From contig NZ_JADJNN010000014.1 of assembly GCF_016714285.1 (NCBI RefSeq), positions 96,001-160,000 on the forward strand: a stretch of DNA of 64,000 nt, written 5' to 3'. This DNA comes from Nannocystis sp. (lineage in GTDB: Bacteria; Myxococcota_A; Polyangia; Nannocystales; Nannocystaceae). Every line of letters starts with the position of its first letter. Positions within the stretch are counted from its first letter, which is position 1. Below are positions 45,001 to 51,763 of the stretch, piece by piece. Under the pieces are notes generated by a model. That model searched no databases. It was not told where the DNA came from and saw only the letters and a program-made list of their open reading frames with translations. The translations under genes and the position numbers were made by a program.

Positions 45001-46294
45001 CCTGCGAGCCCGTCTCGCCGAGGTGCTGTACCAGCGAATGCTGGTGGTCGAGGGCCTGCACGAGCCCGGCCGACTGGCTGAGATGCAGGCGCGGCTCGAG
45101 CTCTACGACGTCAGCGGAACGCTGCGTACGCGTTGGAACGCGCCTGCTGTGCTGCACGTGACCAGCGAACCGCCGGGCGCTGTGGTCACGTTGGAGCGAT
45201 ACGAAGCCGACGCGACCGGCCATCAGATCCCGACGGTGCTCCGCAAGGTCGACACCACGGAGACCGCGGCGATGGAGGTTGCGCCCGGCTCGTACCGGAT
45301 GATCTTCCAGCTGCCGGGCTACGAGACGGTCTACTACACGGTCCGGGCGAAGCGAAACGAGGCGCTCGAGGTCGCTGTTGTGCTCCCGCGCGAGGACACC
45401 CTGCCGCCCGGCTTCGTCTACATCCCGCAGGGTCGCTCCCTGTACGGCAGCGTCGACCCCGAGCCGGTCCGCAGCTTCTTCACCGCGGAGCCGGCGCGGG
45501 AGGTCGAGACTGGATCGTTCCTGATAGCTCGTCACGAGGTCACCAACGCCGACTACATCGCCTTCCTCGCGGCGCTGCCGCCCGCGGATCGGCTGGCCCG
45601 GCTGGGCCCCGAGCTCGCGGCGTGGGACTCCGGCCTCGGGCTCGCCCAGCTTCCGGACGGCACGTGGCAGTACGAGCTCAAACTCGGCGAGGAGACCCAG
45701 ACGGCGCCGCTCGGCGCCAAGGTCCGCCTTGTCGACCAGAGCAGCGTCGACTGGCGACAGCTGCCGGTGGCAGGTCTCACATGGGGGGATGCGGAGGCCT
45801 ACCTCACCTGGCTCGCGCGAAGCGGGACGCTGCCCGGTGCGCGCATGTGCAGCGAGCGCGAGTGGGAGCGGGCGGCCCGGGGGGCAGATGACCGCAGGTT
45901 CCCGCATGGCGACTCGCTCTCAGTGGGGGAGGCCAACTTCGGCGCCAACATCTCGGGTGTGCTGCTCGGCCCCACCGTGGTCGGCTCATTCCCCGCGTCG
46001 GACTCGCCCTTCGGCCTGCACGACATGAGTGGCAACGTGTTTGAGTGGGTCACGAACCAGGACGGCAGCGGCATCCTCATCGCACGGGGCGGCGGCTATC
46101 TGTTCGACCGCAATACTGCCAGCGCGGTCAACCGAGGCACCGTGGACCCGAACCTGCGGCCGGCAAAGGTCGGCCTGCGAGTCTGCGCATCGTATCCCAG
46201 GGCGCTTGATACGACGTGTAGGCAAGGACGCCCGCGGACGCGTCGTCGATGGCACATGTCGGACATCGTGACACTGATTCTTCGCCAGCTATAG
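42053..46294 (+). CDS. Ser/Thr kinase - nSTAND ATPase - FGE-domain fusion
   Basis: The 1413-residue protein has four parts. Residues 102-440: Hanks-type kinase (P-loop GRGSMGSV 111-118, Lys133, HRDIKLAN 221-228, APE 344-346), but the usual DFG is DFS (241-243) and about 75 Ala/Glu/Arg-rich residues are inserted in the activation segment. Residues 450-860: P-loop ATPase with GDSGTGKSS (489-497) and FVDQLEELV. A helix near 880-900 (AAIVLLPTIALATYGGLWL) may span the membrane, then a coil and a PEGA-like domain (PPGAVVTLERYEAD). Residues about 1120-1385: formylglycine-enzyme-like (SUMF1/DUF323) domain with MCSEREWERAARG and GLHDMSGNVFEWV. Kinase and ATPase would be cytosolic and the FGE part outside. 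Start 42053 is uncertain; 42158 or 42251 are alternatives. Confidence 0.8.
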   Translation: MTEEDEGRRKLVKVALLWRSEEDDLGSDAHAPESAMTRESSVRHPGAPGVGILNRSGSKANAAGGRMSQSGRHNKLERSSVSGTPGDAPVEPGDWVPPQRFDEYRLIRLLGRGSMGSVYLAHDDVLDRPVAVKFIGNVAPDAEDRERFLVEARAVARIQHPNVMVIYRVGELEGHPFLITEYIRGKSLSELTVPLPWRKVLEMGIGLARGLATAHRMGVLHRDIKLANAVLTDDGEIKLLDFSLAKLLDEGAPEPSASGDEHDIGTTTRAALAAVERHAAEVRPRVDRMAETVKMQAVIEAAAAGGAVGGGGAEVEAEASNTWTRRSASLTQVGTLLGTPHYMAPELWRAEAASRRSDVYALGVLLYILCSGRPPTEATSPVELATRVQEQEPRPLLERAPRVDPRLASIIDRCLRRDPFSRFASADDLRSALEQLTPMGRELAIPEGNPYRGLQAFEAQHRALFFGRSAEIRAVVERLRGDAIVVVAGDSGTGKSSLCRAGVLPVVEEGGLEPGRSWASAVMTPGRYPLQTLTATLAGLFDMTEETVSALIAGLPDALIRALRKQLGDVRGRLIFVDQLEELVTLGDAQEVAVVGQLLARLASGIPGLRIITTVRGDFLTRVAQIPALGDEIGRAIYLLRPLSPEGAREAIVGPAQTKAVSFETEALVDELVKAGSRGSLPLLQFALAELWEIRDKASAVITAADLTKIGGVTGALARHGDGALAQLLPAQRRAGRRVLMRLVTLEDTRASLSEEELVAGEAPAKAALSALVNARLVVVREVGDRVVFEIAHEALLAGWATLRGWLDEERESRAVRHRLELAVADWERLGRSRDGLWTNVQLKETTLLEPETLRPRERAFLDASRTAMARGRRLRRAAIVLLPTIALATYGGLWLKGQVDLRRKIDAHVEIAGQQVARGEQLQTEAEVLREQALGLFDDAKGQAGNSLWLQYQGEVARIDTTFSAAAQALEAALVLDASRDDLRARLAEVLYQRMLVVEGLHEPGRLAEMQARLELYDVSGTLRTRWNAPAVLHVTSEPPGAVVTLERYEADATGHQIPTVLRKVDTTETAAMEVAPGSYRMIFQLPGYETVYYTVRAKRNEALEVAVVLPREDTLPPGFVYIPQGRSLYGSVDPEPVRSFFTAEPAREVETGSFLIARHEVTNADYIAFLAALPPADRLARLGPELAAWDSGLGLAQLPDGTWQYELKLGEETQTAPLGAKVRLVDQSSVDWRQLPVAGLTWGDAEAYLTWLARSGTLPGARMCSEREWERAARGADDRRFPHGDSLSVGEANFGANISGVLLGPTVVGSFPASDSPFGLHDMSGNVFEWVTNQDGSGILIARGGGYLFDRNTASAVNRGTVDPNLRPAKVGLRVCASYPRALDTTCRQGRPRTRRRWHMSDIVTLILRQL

Positions 46295-46343
46295 GCCCCG
46301 GGGTTGCGCTCTGATACGGTGGCGAAGTCGGGGAGGGTTGGCT

Positions 46344-47423
46344 ATGTCTCGCAACATGCAAGTCGGTCTGGTGGCGGTGGCGATGGTGTCGCTCGTGGGT
46401 TGCTACCAGGGGGTTGACGTTGAGGACCTGGTCGACGAGATCGCCGAGATGCGAGACACCGAGAACAACGCGATCAAGCTCAACGGGTTCACGTTCAACG
46501 GCATCTCGTTCAACGGCTTCGGCTTCAACGGCATCTCGTTCAACGGCGTCTCGTTCAACGGATTCTCGTTCAACGGCGTCTCGTTCAACGGCATCTCGTT
46601 CAACGGCGTCTCGTTCAACGGCGTCTCGTTCAACGACGTCTCGCTCAATGGATCGAGCATCGAGGTCAAGAAGAAGGTCAACGGCAAGTGGCTCAGGAAG
46701 GGCGGCGAGGAGCTTGTCGGGATGGACATGAAGATCACCGCCGATGTCCGTGACAGCGAGGGCGGCCAACACGTGATGGACTTCCTTGTCCGCGCCGACG
46801 ACATCTACACCGACCTCGTCTACGACGACATCCACTACTACCACCTCTCGATCAGCCTCAAGGGCACGGACGTCTGGCAGCCGCTCTGCGAGGGCGGTGT
46901 CCCGGCGATCCCGCTGCAGAACTACTGGAACGAGGCGACCGGCGCCCGCGTGGACGACAAGAACTTCGTCACCTTCGCCTGCACCAACGGCGTGCTTGCC
47001 CACTGCACCCAGTGGGGCTACCGCCCGTGGGCCGAGGCCGAGCAGTGTGACGACGGGAAGGGCAAGAAGGGCAAGAAGCACTGCCACGACATCTCGCTTC
47101 AGGATCACCACCAGGCCTGCACCCGCATGGCCCGCGCCGACTACTGCGGCGACGGTGTGGCGTGGACGGTGCCCGGCACGCCGATCGACATCTACGACGC
47201 CCTCGACCCGCAGATCGAGGCCCCCGAGACCGACTGGCCCGTCGAGGCCGAGTGGAAGCCGAACGGCGCCTACTGCCTCAACGACATCCGCCAGCAGGGC
47301 TGGAAGGCTCAGGGCAAGTACCCGACCTGCAAGGGGTCGAAGGCCAAGGTGGTCGCCAACTGCGGCACGCTCAAGGACGACCGTGCGCTGGTCGCCAGCA
47401 AGTTCGAGCCGCTCAAGAAGTGA
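46344..47423 (+). CDS. ADYC-domain lipoprotein with pentapeptide-repeat stalk
   Basis: ATG 46344 follows GGGAGGG (46331-46337); TTG 46338 is less likely. Of the 359 residues, 1-20 are a signal with lipobox LVGC. Residues 45-104 are twelve five-residue repeats of the type SFNG(I/V/F), a right-handed quadrilateral beta-helix pattern. The rest is Cys-rich with FVTFACTNGVLAHCTQWGYR and ADYCGDGVAWTVPGTPIDIY; ADYC is the signature of a myxobacterial surface domain. The basic patches KKKVNGKW and KGKKGKKHC could bind a polyanion. It is probably a surface protein held out on a beta-helical stalk. Function unknown. Confidence 0.75.
   Translation: MSRNMQVGLVAVAMVSLVGCYQGVDVEDLVDEIAEMRDTENNAIKLNGFTFNGISFNGFGFNGISFNGVSFNGFSFNGVSFNGISFNGVSFNGVSFNDVSLNGSSIEVKKKVNGKWLRKGGEELVGMDMKITADVRDSEGGQHVMDFLVRADDIYTDLVYDDIHYYHLSISLKGTDVWQPLCEGGVPAIPLQNYWNEATGARVDDKNFVTFACTNGVLAHCTQWGYRPWAEAEQCDDGKGKKGKKHCHDISLQDHHQACTRMARADYCGDGVAWTVPGTPIDIYDALDPQIEAPETDWPVEAEWKPNGAYCLNDIRQQGWKAQGKYPTCKGSKAKVVANCGTLKDDRALVASKFEPLKK
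46476..46655 (+). repeat. 15-bp coding tandem repeats (pentapeptide repeat)
   Basis: Twelve 15-bp units of the type GGCATCTCGTTCAAC encode KLNGF, TFNGI, SFNGF and so on to SLNGS, in frame with the ADYC gene. DNA identity between units is high, so the array probably expanded recently by slippage. Confidence 0.9.
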
Positions 47424-47544
47424 GGCGGGCGCCCCCGCGGCGGCGCGACGCGTCGCTGGCCGCGCGCGTTGAGACCGGCGCGTGCGTCGGGTCTCGGGCG
47501 TTGTCCGCCCATGACGTGGCGAGCGCGGGTAACCTGGCTTCGTC

Positions 47545-48495
47545 ATGCCCATCGTCGAGTTCGACCGCGAGAAGACCGTGGAGGTCGACGACCCGGACCT
47601 CACGCTGCTGGAGATCGCACGGGAGGCTGGCATCCCGCACGCGTCGGCCTGCGGGGGCAACGGTCGCTGCTCCACGTGTCGCGTGATGATCCTCGAGCAC
47701 CCAGAGCACCTCGATCCGCGCAACGCCGTCGAGACCCGCCTGGCCCGCGCCAAGGGCTTCGAGGACAACATCCGCCTCGCCTGCCAGACGACCATCACCG
47801 GCGACGTCAAGCTGCGCCGCCTGGTCATCGACGAGGAGGACCTGCAGCTCGCCCAGGACGGCACGCCGCAGACCACCGGCAAGGACCGCCAGCTGGCGAT
47901 CCTGTTCTCGGACATCCGCAACTTCACGCCCTTCGCCGAGAGCCACCTGCCCTACGACGTGATCCACATCCTCGGCCGCTACTTTCGCAAGGTCGGTGAG
48001 CCCGTGATCCGCCACGGCGGCTACATCGACAAGTACATGGGCGACGGCATCATGGCGATCTTCGGCCTCGAGCGGGCCACCGCTGCCGAGGCCTGCCTCG
48101 ACGCCGTGGCCGCGGGCCTCGGCATGCAGGAGAGCCTGGACGAGCTCAACGTCTACATCAGCAAGCAGTTCGACACCACGTTTCGCATGGGCATCGGCGT
48201 GCACGTCGGGTCGGTGATCATCGGCGAGATGGGTCACCCCCAGAAGATGCAGTTTACGGCGATCGGCGACACGGTGAACATCGCCAGCCGCATTGAGTCG
48301 GCGACCAAGCAGCTCGGCGTGGGTCTGTTGGTCTCGGCCGAGGTCCGGGCCTTGCTCGGCGACGCGGCCCGCTACGGCCTGTCGGAGCTCGTGAACCTCA
48401 AGGGCAAGTCCGGCGAGCACTTGCTGTCGGAGGTCGTCGGACTGAACGTCGTCCCCCCTCCGGCCGTGGCGACGCCCGGTGCTCCGGCGCCTTGA
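47545..48495 (+). CDS. [2Fe-2S] ferredoxin domain - class III nucleotide cyclase fusion
   Basis: The 316-residue protein joins an N-terminal plant-type ferredoxin (residues 1-95; cluster cysteines Cys36, Cys42, Cys45 and Cys80 in ACGGNGRCSTC and RLACQTT) to a class III adenylate/guanylate cyclase (115-300: FSDIRNFT with metal Asp123, KYMGDGIMAIFG with Asp167, IGDTVNIASRIESA). It may make cAMP or cGMP in response to redox state or electron supply; nucleotide choice is unclear. No membrane segment. A TAACCT hexamer ends 9 nt before the ATG, with no Shine-Dalgarno. The stop overlaps a -35 candidate for the next gene. Confidence 0.85.
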   Translation: MPIVEFDREKTVEVDDPDLTLLEIAREAGIPHASACGGNGRCSTCRVMILEHPEHLDPRNAVETRLARAKGFEDNIRLACQTTITGDVKLRRLVIDEEDLQLAQDGTPQTTGKDRQLAILFSDIRNFTPFAESHLPYDVIHILGRYFRKVGEPVIRHGGYIDKYMGDGIMAIFGLERATAAEACLDAVAAGLGMQESLDELNVYISKQFDTTFRMGIGVHVGSVIIGEMGHPQKMQFTAIGDTVNIASRIESATKQLGVGLLVSAEVRALLGDAARYGLSELVNLKGKSGEHLLSEVVGLNVVPPPAVATPGAPAP

Positions 48496-48521
48496 TCGCC
48501 GGCTGGTGGCGCGCGCATACT
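48492..48521 (+). promoter_or_regulatory. Candidate promoter of the IgGFc-binding-like gene, leaderless
   Basis: TTGATC (48492-48497, sharing the cyclase stop), an 18-bp spacer and CATACT (48516-48521). The -10 ends 6 nt before ATG 48528, so transcription would start at or near the start codon. Confidence 0.45.
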
Positions 48522-48527
48522 CGCGCC

Positions 48528-50237
48528 ATGATGGACCCGCGTTCGCGTCTGCTCCTCGCGCTCTGTGTCGCTTCCTGCTCGGACAGCGGTGGCGGCAGCG
48601 GCTCGCAGGGCAGCACCGGCCACGTCACGAGTGCGACGGCGACGGCGACCGATAGCGGCACGCCGACGGGTGGCGTCAGCGACAGCGTCACGCCGACCAC
48701 CAGCGACGGCGGCGCCAGTGGGAGCAGCGGGAGCAGCGGGAGCAGCGGCGGCGGGATCAAGTACGACCTCGGCGTCGAGACCAGTGATACCGGTCCCACC
48801 GGGACCGCGTGTCAGATGGCCGAGGCGGCGCAGAGCAACCAGGGCTGTCTGTTCTGGGCGGTCGACCTGCCGAACGCGTGGAAGGTGACGCTGTCGCCGG
48901 CGCCCGAGGAGCAGACCTACGCGATCGTGGCCGCCAACACCGGCGGCGAGACGGCCGGGGTCATCGTGTACGCCGGCGCCGACGGGACCCCGCTGCAGAG
49001 CGCCAACATCGGCGACGGCCAGATCCACGTGTTCAAGTTCGACAACAGCCACGGCACCAAGAACCGCGAGAACTCGGTCGGCCTGGCCTATCGCGTGGAG
49101 AGTGACCAGCCGATCACGCTCTACCAATTCAACCCGCTCGACAACAGCACCGAGGTGTTCTCCAACGACGCGTCGCTGCTGTTCCCGGCGCACGTGCTGG
49201 ACAAGGACTACACGGCGGTGACCGGCGACGGGATGCGCCTGCTCGGGCCCGGCGGCGACTTCAACGCCGGCGCCTTCGTGACGGTGGTCGCGACCGAGGA
49301 CGACACCGTTATCGACCTCTATCCGCCCAAGGGCATCCCGCTCTATCCGGGCGCGACCAGCGTGGAGATCGACCGCGGTCAGACCTACACCCTGATGTCC
49401 AACGCTGTGCTCTCGCTGCTGCAGAACACCGCCGGCCAGGGCAACCTCTCGGGTACGCGGGTGGCGGCCACCAAGAAGGTCGCGGTGTTCTCGGGTAACG
49501 TCGCCTCGTTCGAGCCGACGCCGCAGCAGGGTTGTTGCGCCGACCACCTCGAGCACCAGATGCTGCCGCTCTCGGCGTGGGGTCGCGGCTACGCGGTCGT
49601 GCCGGCCCCGCCGAACACTGACAACGACAAGGAGGACAAGGTCCGCGTGCGCATCACCGGCAGCTTCGACGGGACCAAGCTGAGCTACTCGCCCGCGGCT
49701 CCGCCCGGGGCGCCGGCGACGATCGACGCCTACGAGACCGTCACCTTCGTCGCCGCTTCGCCGTTCATTGTCTCGTCGGAGCAGACCTTCGCGGTGACCC
49801 AGTTCCTGCTGTCCAACGCCGTGATCACCGAGGACCCGACCCCCGATGACGACGCCGACAACGGCTTCTGGCCCGGCGACCCGGCGATGATCCTGGTCCC
49901 GCCGACGGCGCAGTACCAGAGCCGCTACGTGTTCCTCGTGCCCGCCGAGTACGCCAAGAACGCGGTCACGATCGTCCGGCCCGCGGGGGCGCAGGTCAGC
50001 CTCGACGGCGTCGATGTCACGGCGACGGGCGACTGGGGCCCGGTGGGCAGCGCGGAGGGCACGAGCTACGAGCGCGCACACTTCACCCTCAAGTCGGGCG
50101 CGCACCAGGTCGAGGCCGGCGGCGACGCGAAGGTCGGTATCACCGTGGTCGGCTACGATGTCGCGGTCAGCTTCGGCTACGCCGGCGGCAGCGGGGTGGC
50201 CTTCATCGGCGCGGCGCCGGTGCCTCCGCCGCAGTGA
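48528..50237 (+). CDS. IgGFc-binding-like surface lipoprotein
   Basis: The 569-residue protein starts at ATG 48528 or 48531. The signal LLLALCVASC has lipobox VASC, followed by a Ser/Thr/Gly linker (about 15-90). The remaining 450 residues look like the IgGFc-binding protein N-terminal family: CLFWAVDLPNAW, QPITLYQFNPLDNSTEVFSN, DASLLFPAH, AVFSGNVASFEP and CCADHLEHQMLPLSAWGRGY. Such domains occur in many predatory myxobacterial surface proteins and may bind ligands or glycans. Convergent with the exported epimerase gene; the 109-nt gap is full of palindromic elements. Confidence 0.75.
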   Translation: MMDPRSRLLLALCVASCSDSGGGSGSQGSTGHVTSATATATDSGTPTGGVSDSVTPTTSDGGASGSSGSSGSSGGGIKYDLGVETSDTGPTGTACQMAEAAQSNQGCLFWAVDLPNAWKVTLSPAPEEQTYAIVAANTGGETAGVIVYAGADGTPLQSANIGDGQIHVFKFDNSHGTKNRENSVGLAYRVESDQPITLYQFNPLDNSTEVFSNDASLLFPAHVLDKDYTAVTGDGMRLLGPGGDFNAGAFVTVVATEDDTVIDLYPPKGIPLYPGATSVEIDRGQTYTLMSNAVLSLLQNTAGQGNLSGTRVAATKKVAVFSGNVASFEPTPQQGCCADHLEHQMLPLSAWGRGYAVVPAPPNTDNDKEDKVRVRITGSFDGTKLSYSPAAPPGAPATIDAYETVTFVAASPFIVSSEQTFAVTQFLLSNAVITEDPTPDDDADNGFWPGDPAMILVPPTAQYQSRYVFLVPAEYAKNAVTIVRPAGAQVSLDGVDVTATGDWGPVGSAEGTSYERAHFTLKSGAHQVEAGGDAKVGITVVGYDVAVSFGYAGGSGVAFIGAAPVPPPQ

Positions 50238-50281
50238 GGACGGCGCGCCTGGAGGCGACGTGGTCGCCCGTGGTCAGGCGT

Positions 50282-50345
50282 GAGCCTGGCCCTTCGGACA
50301 TGTCACGCAGGGCATGTCCGATTGGACATGTACTCCAGGACATGT
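50282..50345. repeat. Cluster of palindromic elements between convergent genes
   Basis: 50282-50304 is the exact reverse complement of 9231-9253. It is followed by GCATGTCC, then two more GGACATGT units near 50322-50342, giving four ACATGTCC/GGACATGT half-sites in about 60 nt. This is the densest site of the family in the window and the likely terminator for both genes. Confidence 0.7.
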
Positions 50346-50346
50346 G

Positions 50347-51642
50347 TCAACCGGCCGTGGCGGCGCCCGCCGCCGCGGCCGGCTGGGCGGCGGCGCGGGG
50401 CTTGGCGCGGGGCTTGCCGGGCTTCACCGGCCGGGCCGGCGCCTGCTGCTGGTGCCAGGCCGCCAGCACCTCGGCCTCGCGCTCGCGGGTGATGCCGGCG
50501 CGCAGCTTGCCCTGGCGCTCGGGCGGCAGGGTGGCCCACCAGTCGAGGGTCGCCTTGATCGTCTCGTCGAGCGGGCGGTGACGCAGGCCGCTGGCGATCG
50601 CGCGGGCGCTGCTGGTGGTCGTCAGGCCGACGCCCTCGCCGACCGGCGGGACCCACACCGGCATGTCGCTCCACGCCGCGATCTGCTGCGCCTCGAGGAA
50701 CTCGGCCGCGGCCCAGGTGAAGCGCGCGTCGCTGCCCGCCACGCGCTTGCACGCGTCGAGCATGCCGCCGATGCCGAGCGGATTGGCCGGGCCGTTGACG
50801 TTGTACACGCCGACGTGACCGCGCTCGAGCGTGGTGAGGATGAAGTCGGCGAGGTCGCGGACATCGATCATCTGCACCGGGTCCTGCGGGTCGCCCGGGG
50901 CGAGCACCTCGCCGCCCTGGGCCACGCGCACGGGCCAGTAGCTGAAGCGGTCGGTCGGGTCGCCGGGGCCGACGATCAGGCCGGGACGGATGTTGGTGGT
51001 GCGGCCCGGCAGCGTGGCCTCGACCGCCTGCTCGCACAGGGCCTTGAGCGCGCCGTAGAACTCCATCACCGCCTCGACGCTGGGGTCTGGCATGGTGGCG
51101 ACCTTGTGCGTCTCGTCGACGCCAGGGGCGGTGGTCTCGGTGTAGACGGAGATCGACGAGACGAAGACGTACTGGCGGACGTTCGCGGCGAGCAGCTCGG
51201 CCGAGGCGCGGACCACCCGCGGCACGTAGCCGGAGGTGTCGATGACCGCGTCCCAGCGCCGGCCCTGCAGCGCCGCGAGGCCGCCGTCGCGGTCGCCGCG
51301 GAGCTTCTCGACGTCGGGGAACAGGCCCGGGCGAGTCTTGCCGCGGTTGAACAGGGTGGGGGTGTGGCCGCGCTGCAGCATGCCCTCGACCAGGTGCGGG
51401 CCGAGGAAACCAGTGCCGCCGAGCACCAGGATCTTGAGCCGCTCGCCGCCGAGGACGACCGGCTCGGGCGCCAGCGGTGGGTCGCTCGCGGGGGCCTTCT
51501 CCGGGGCGGACGGCGGCGGTGTGGGCGTCGCGCCCGGACGACACCCAGCGAGCCCCGTGAGGCCAGCGAGGCCAGCGAGGGCGCCCGCGTGGCGCAGGAA
51601 CAGACGGCGAGGGATCGGTGCGGGGGCCCTGGGTGGCGTCAA
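50347..51642 (-). CDS. Exported NAD-dependent epimerase/dehydratase-like protein (Tat signal)
   Basis: The 431-residue protein has a twin-arginine start (PRRLFLRHAGALAGLAGLTG) ending in a lipobox-like LAGC, then a linker and an extended SDR (about 65-380): ILVLGGTGFLGPHLVEGMLQ (NAD-binding Gly motif), VFVSSISVY, and MEFYGALKALCEQAV holding the YxxxK pair (active Tyr). The C-terminal tail is Ala/Pro/Lys-rich. Tat export would carry the folded protein with NAD(P) bound. Most relatives are cytosolic, so extracytoplasmic location is unusual. Substrate unknown. It is convergent with the IgGFc-like gene. Confidence 0.72.
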   Translation of the reverse strand: MTPPRAPAPIPRRLFLRHAGALAGLAGLTGLAGCRPGATPTPPPSAPEKAPASDPPLAPEPVVLGGERLKILVLGGTGFLGPHLVEGMLQRGHTPTLFNRGKTRPGLFPDVEKLRGDRDGGLAALQGRRWDAVIDTSGYVPRVVRASAELLAANVRQYVFVSSISVYTETTAPGVDETHKVATMPDPSVEAVMEFYGALKALCEQAVEATLPGRTTNIRPGLIVGPGDPTDRFSYWPVRVAQGGEVLAPGDPQDPVQMIDVRDLADFILTTLERGHVGVYNVNGPANPLGIGGMLDACKRVAGSDARFTWAAAEFLEAQQIAAWSDMPVWVPPVGEGVGLTTTSSARAIASGLRHRPLDETIKATLDWWATLPPERQGKLRAGITREREAEVLAAWHQQQAPARPVKPGKPRAKPRAAAQPAAAAGAATAG

Positions 51643-51763
51643 GGTGCTGTCCTTTGCGGCGGATGGGACCCGCGTGGCGCTACCCGAGTTTCGCGTCCCG
51701 CCAGCGGCGAGCGCACGTTCAGGCGAACGCCGATGCGTCGCCGCCAGCGTACACTCGCCCAGG

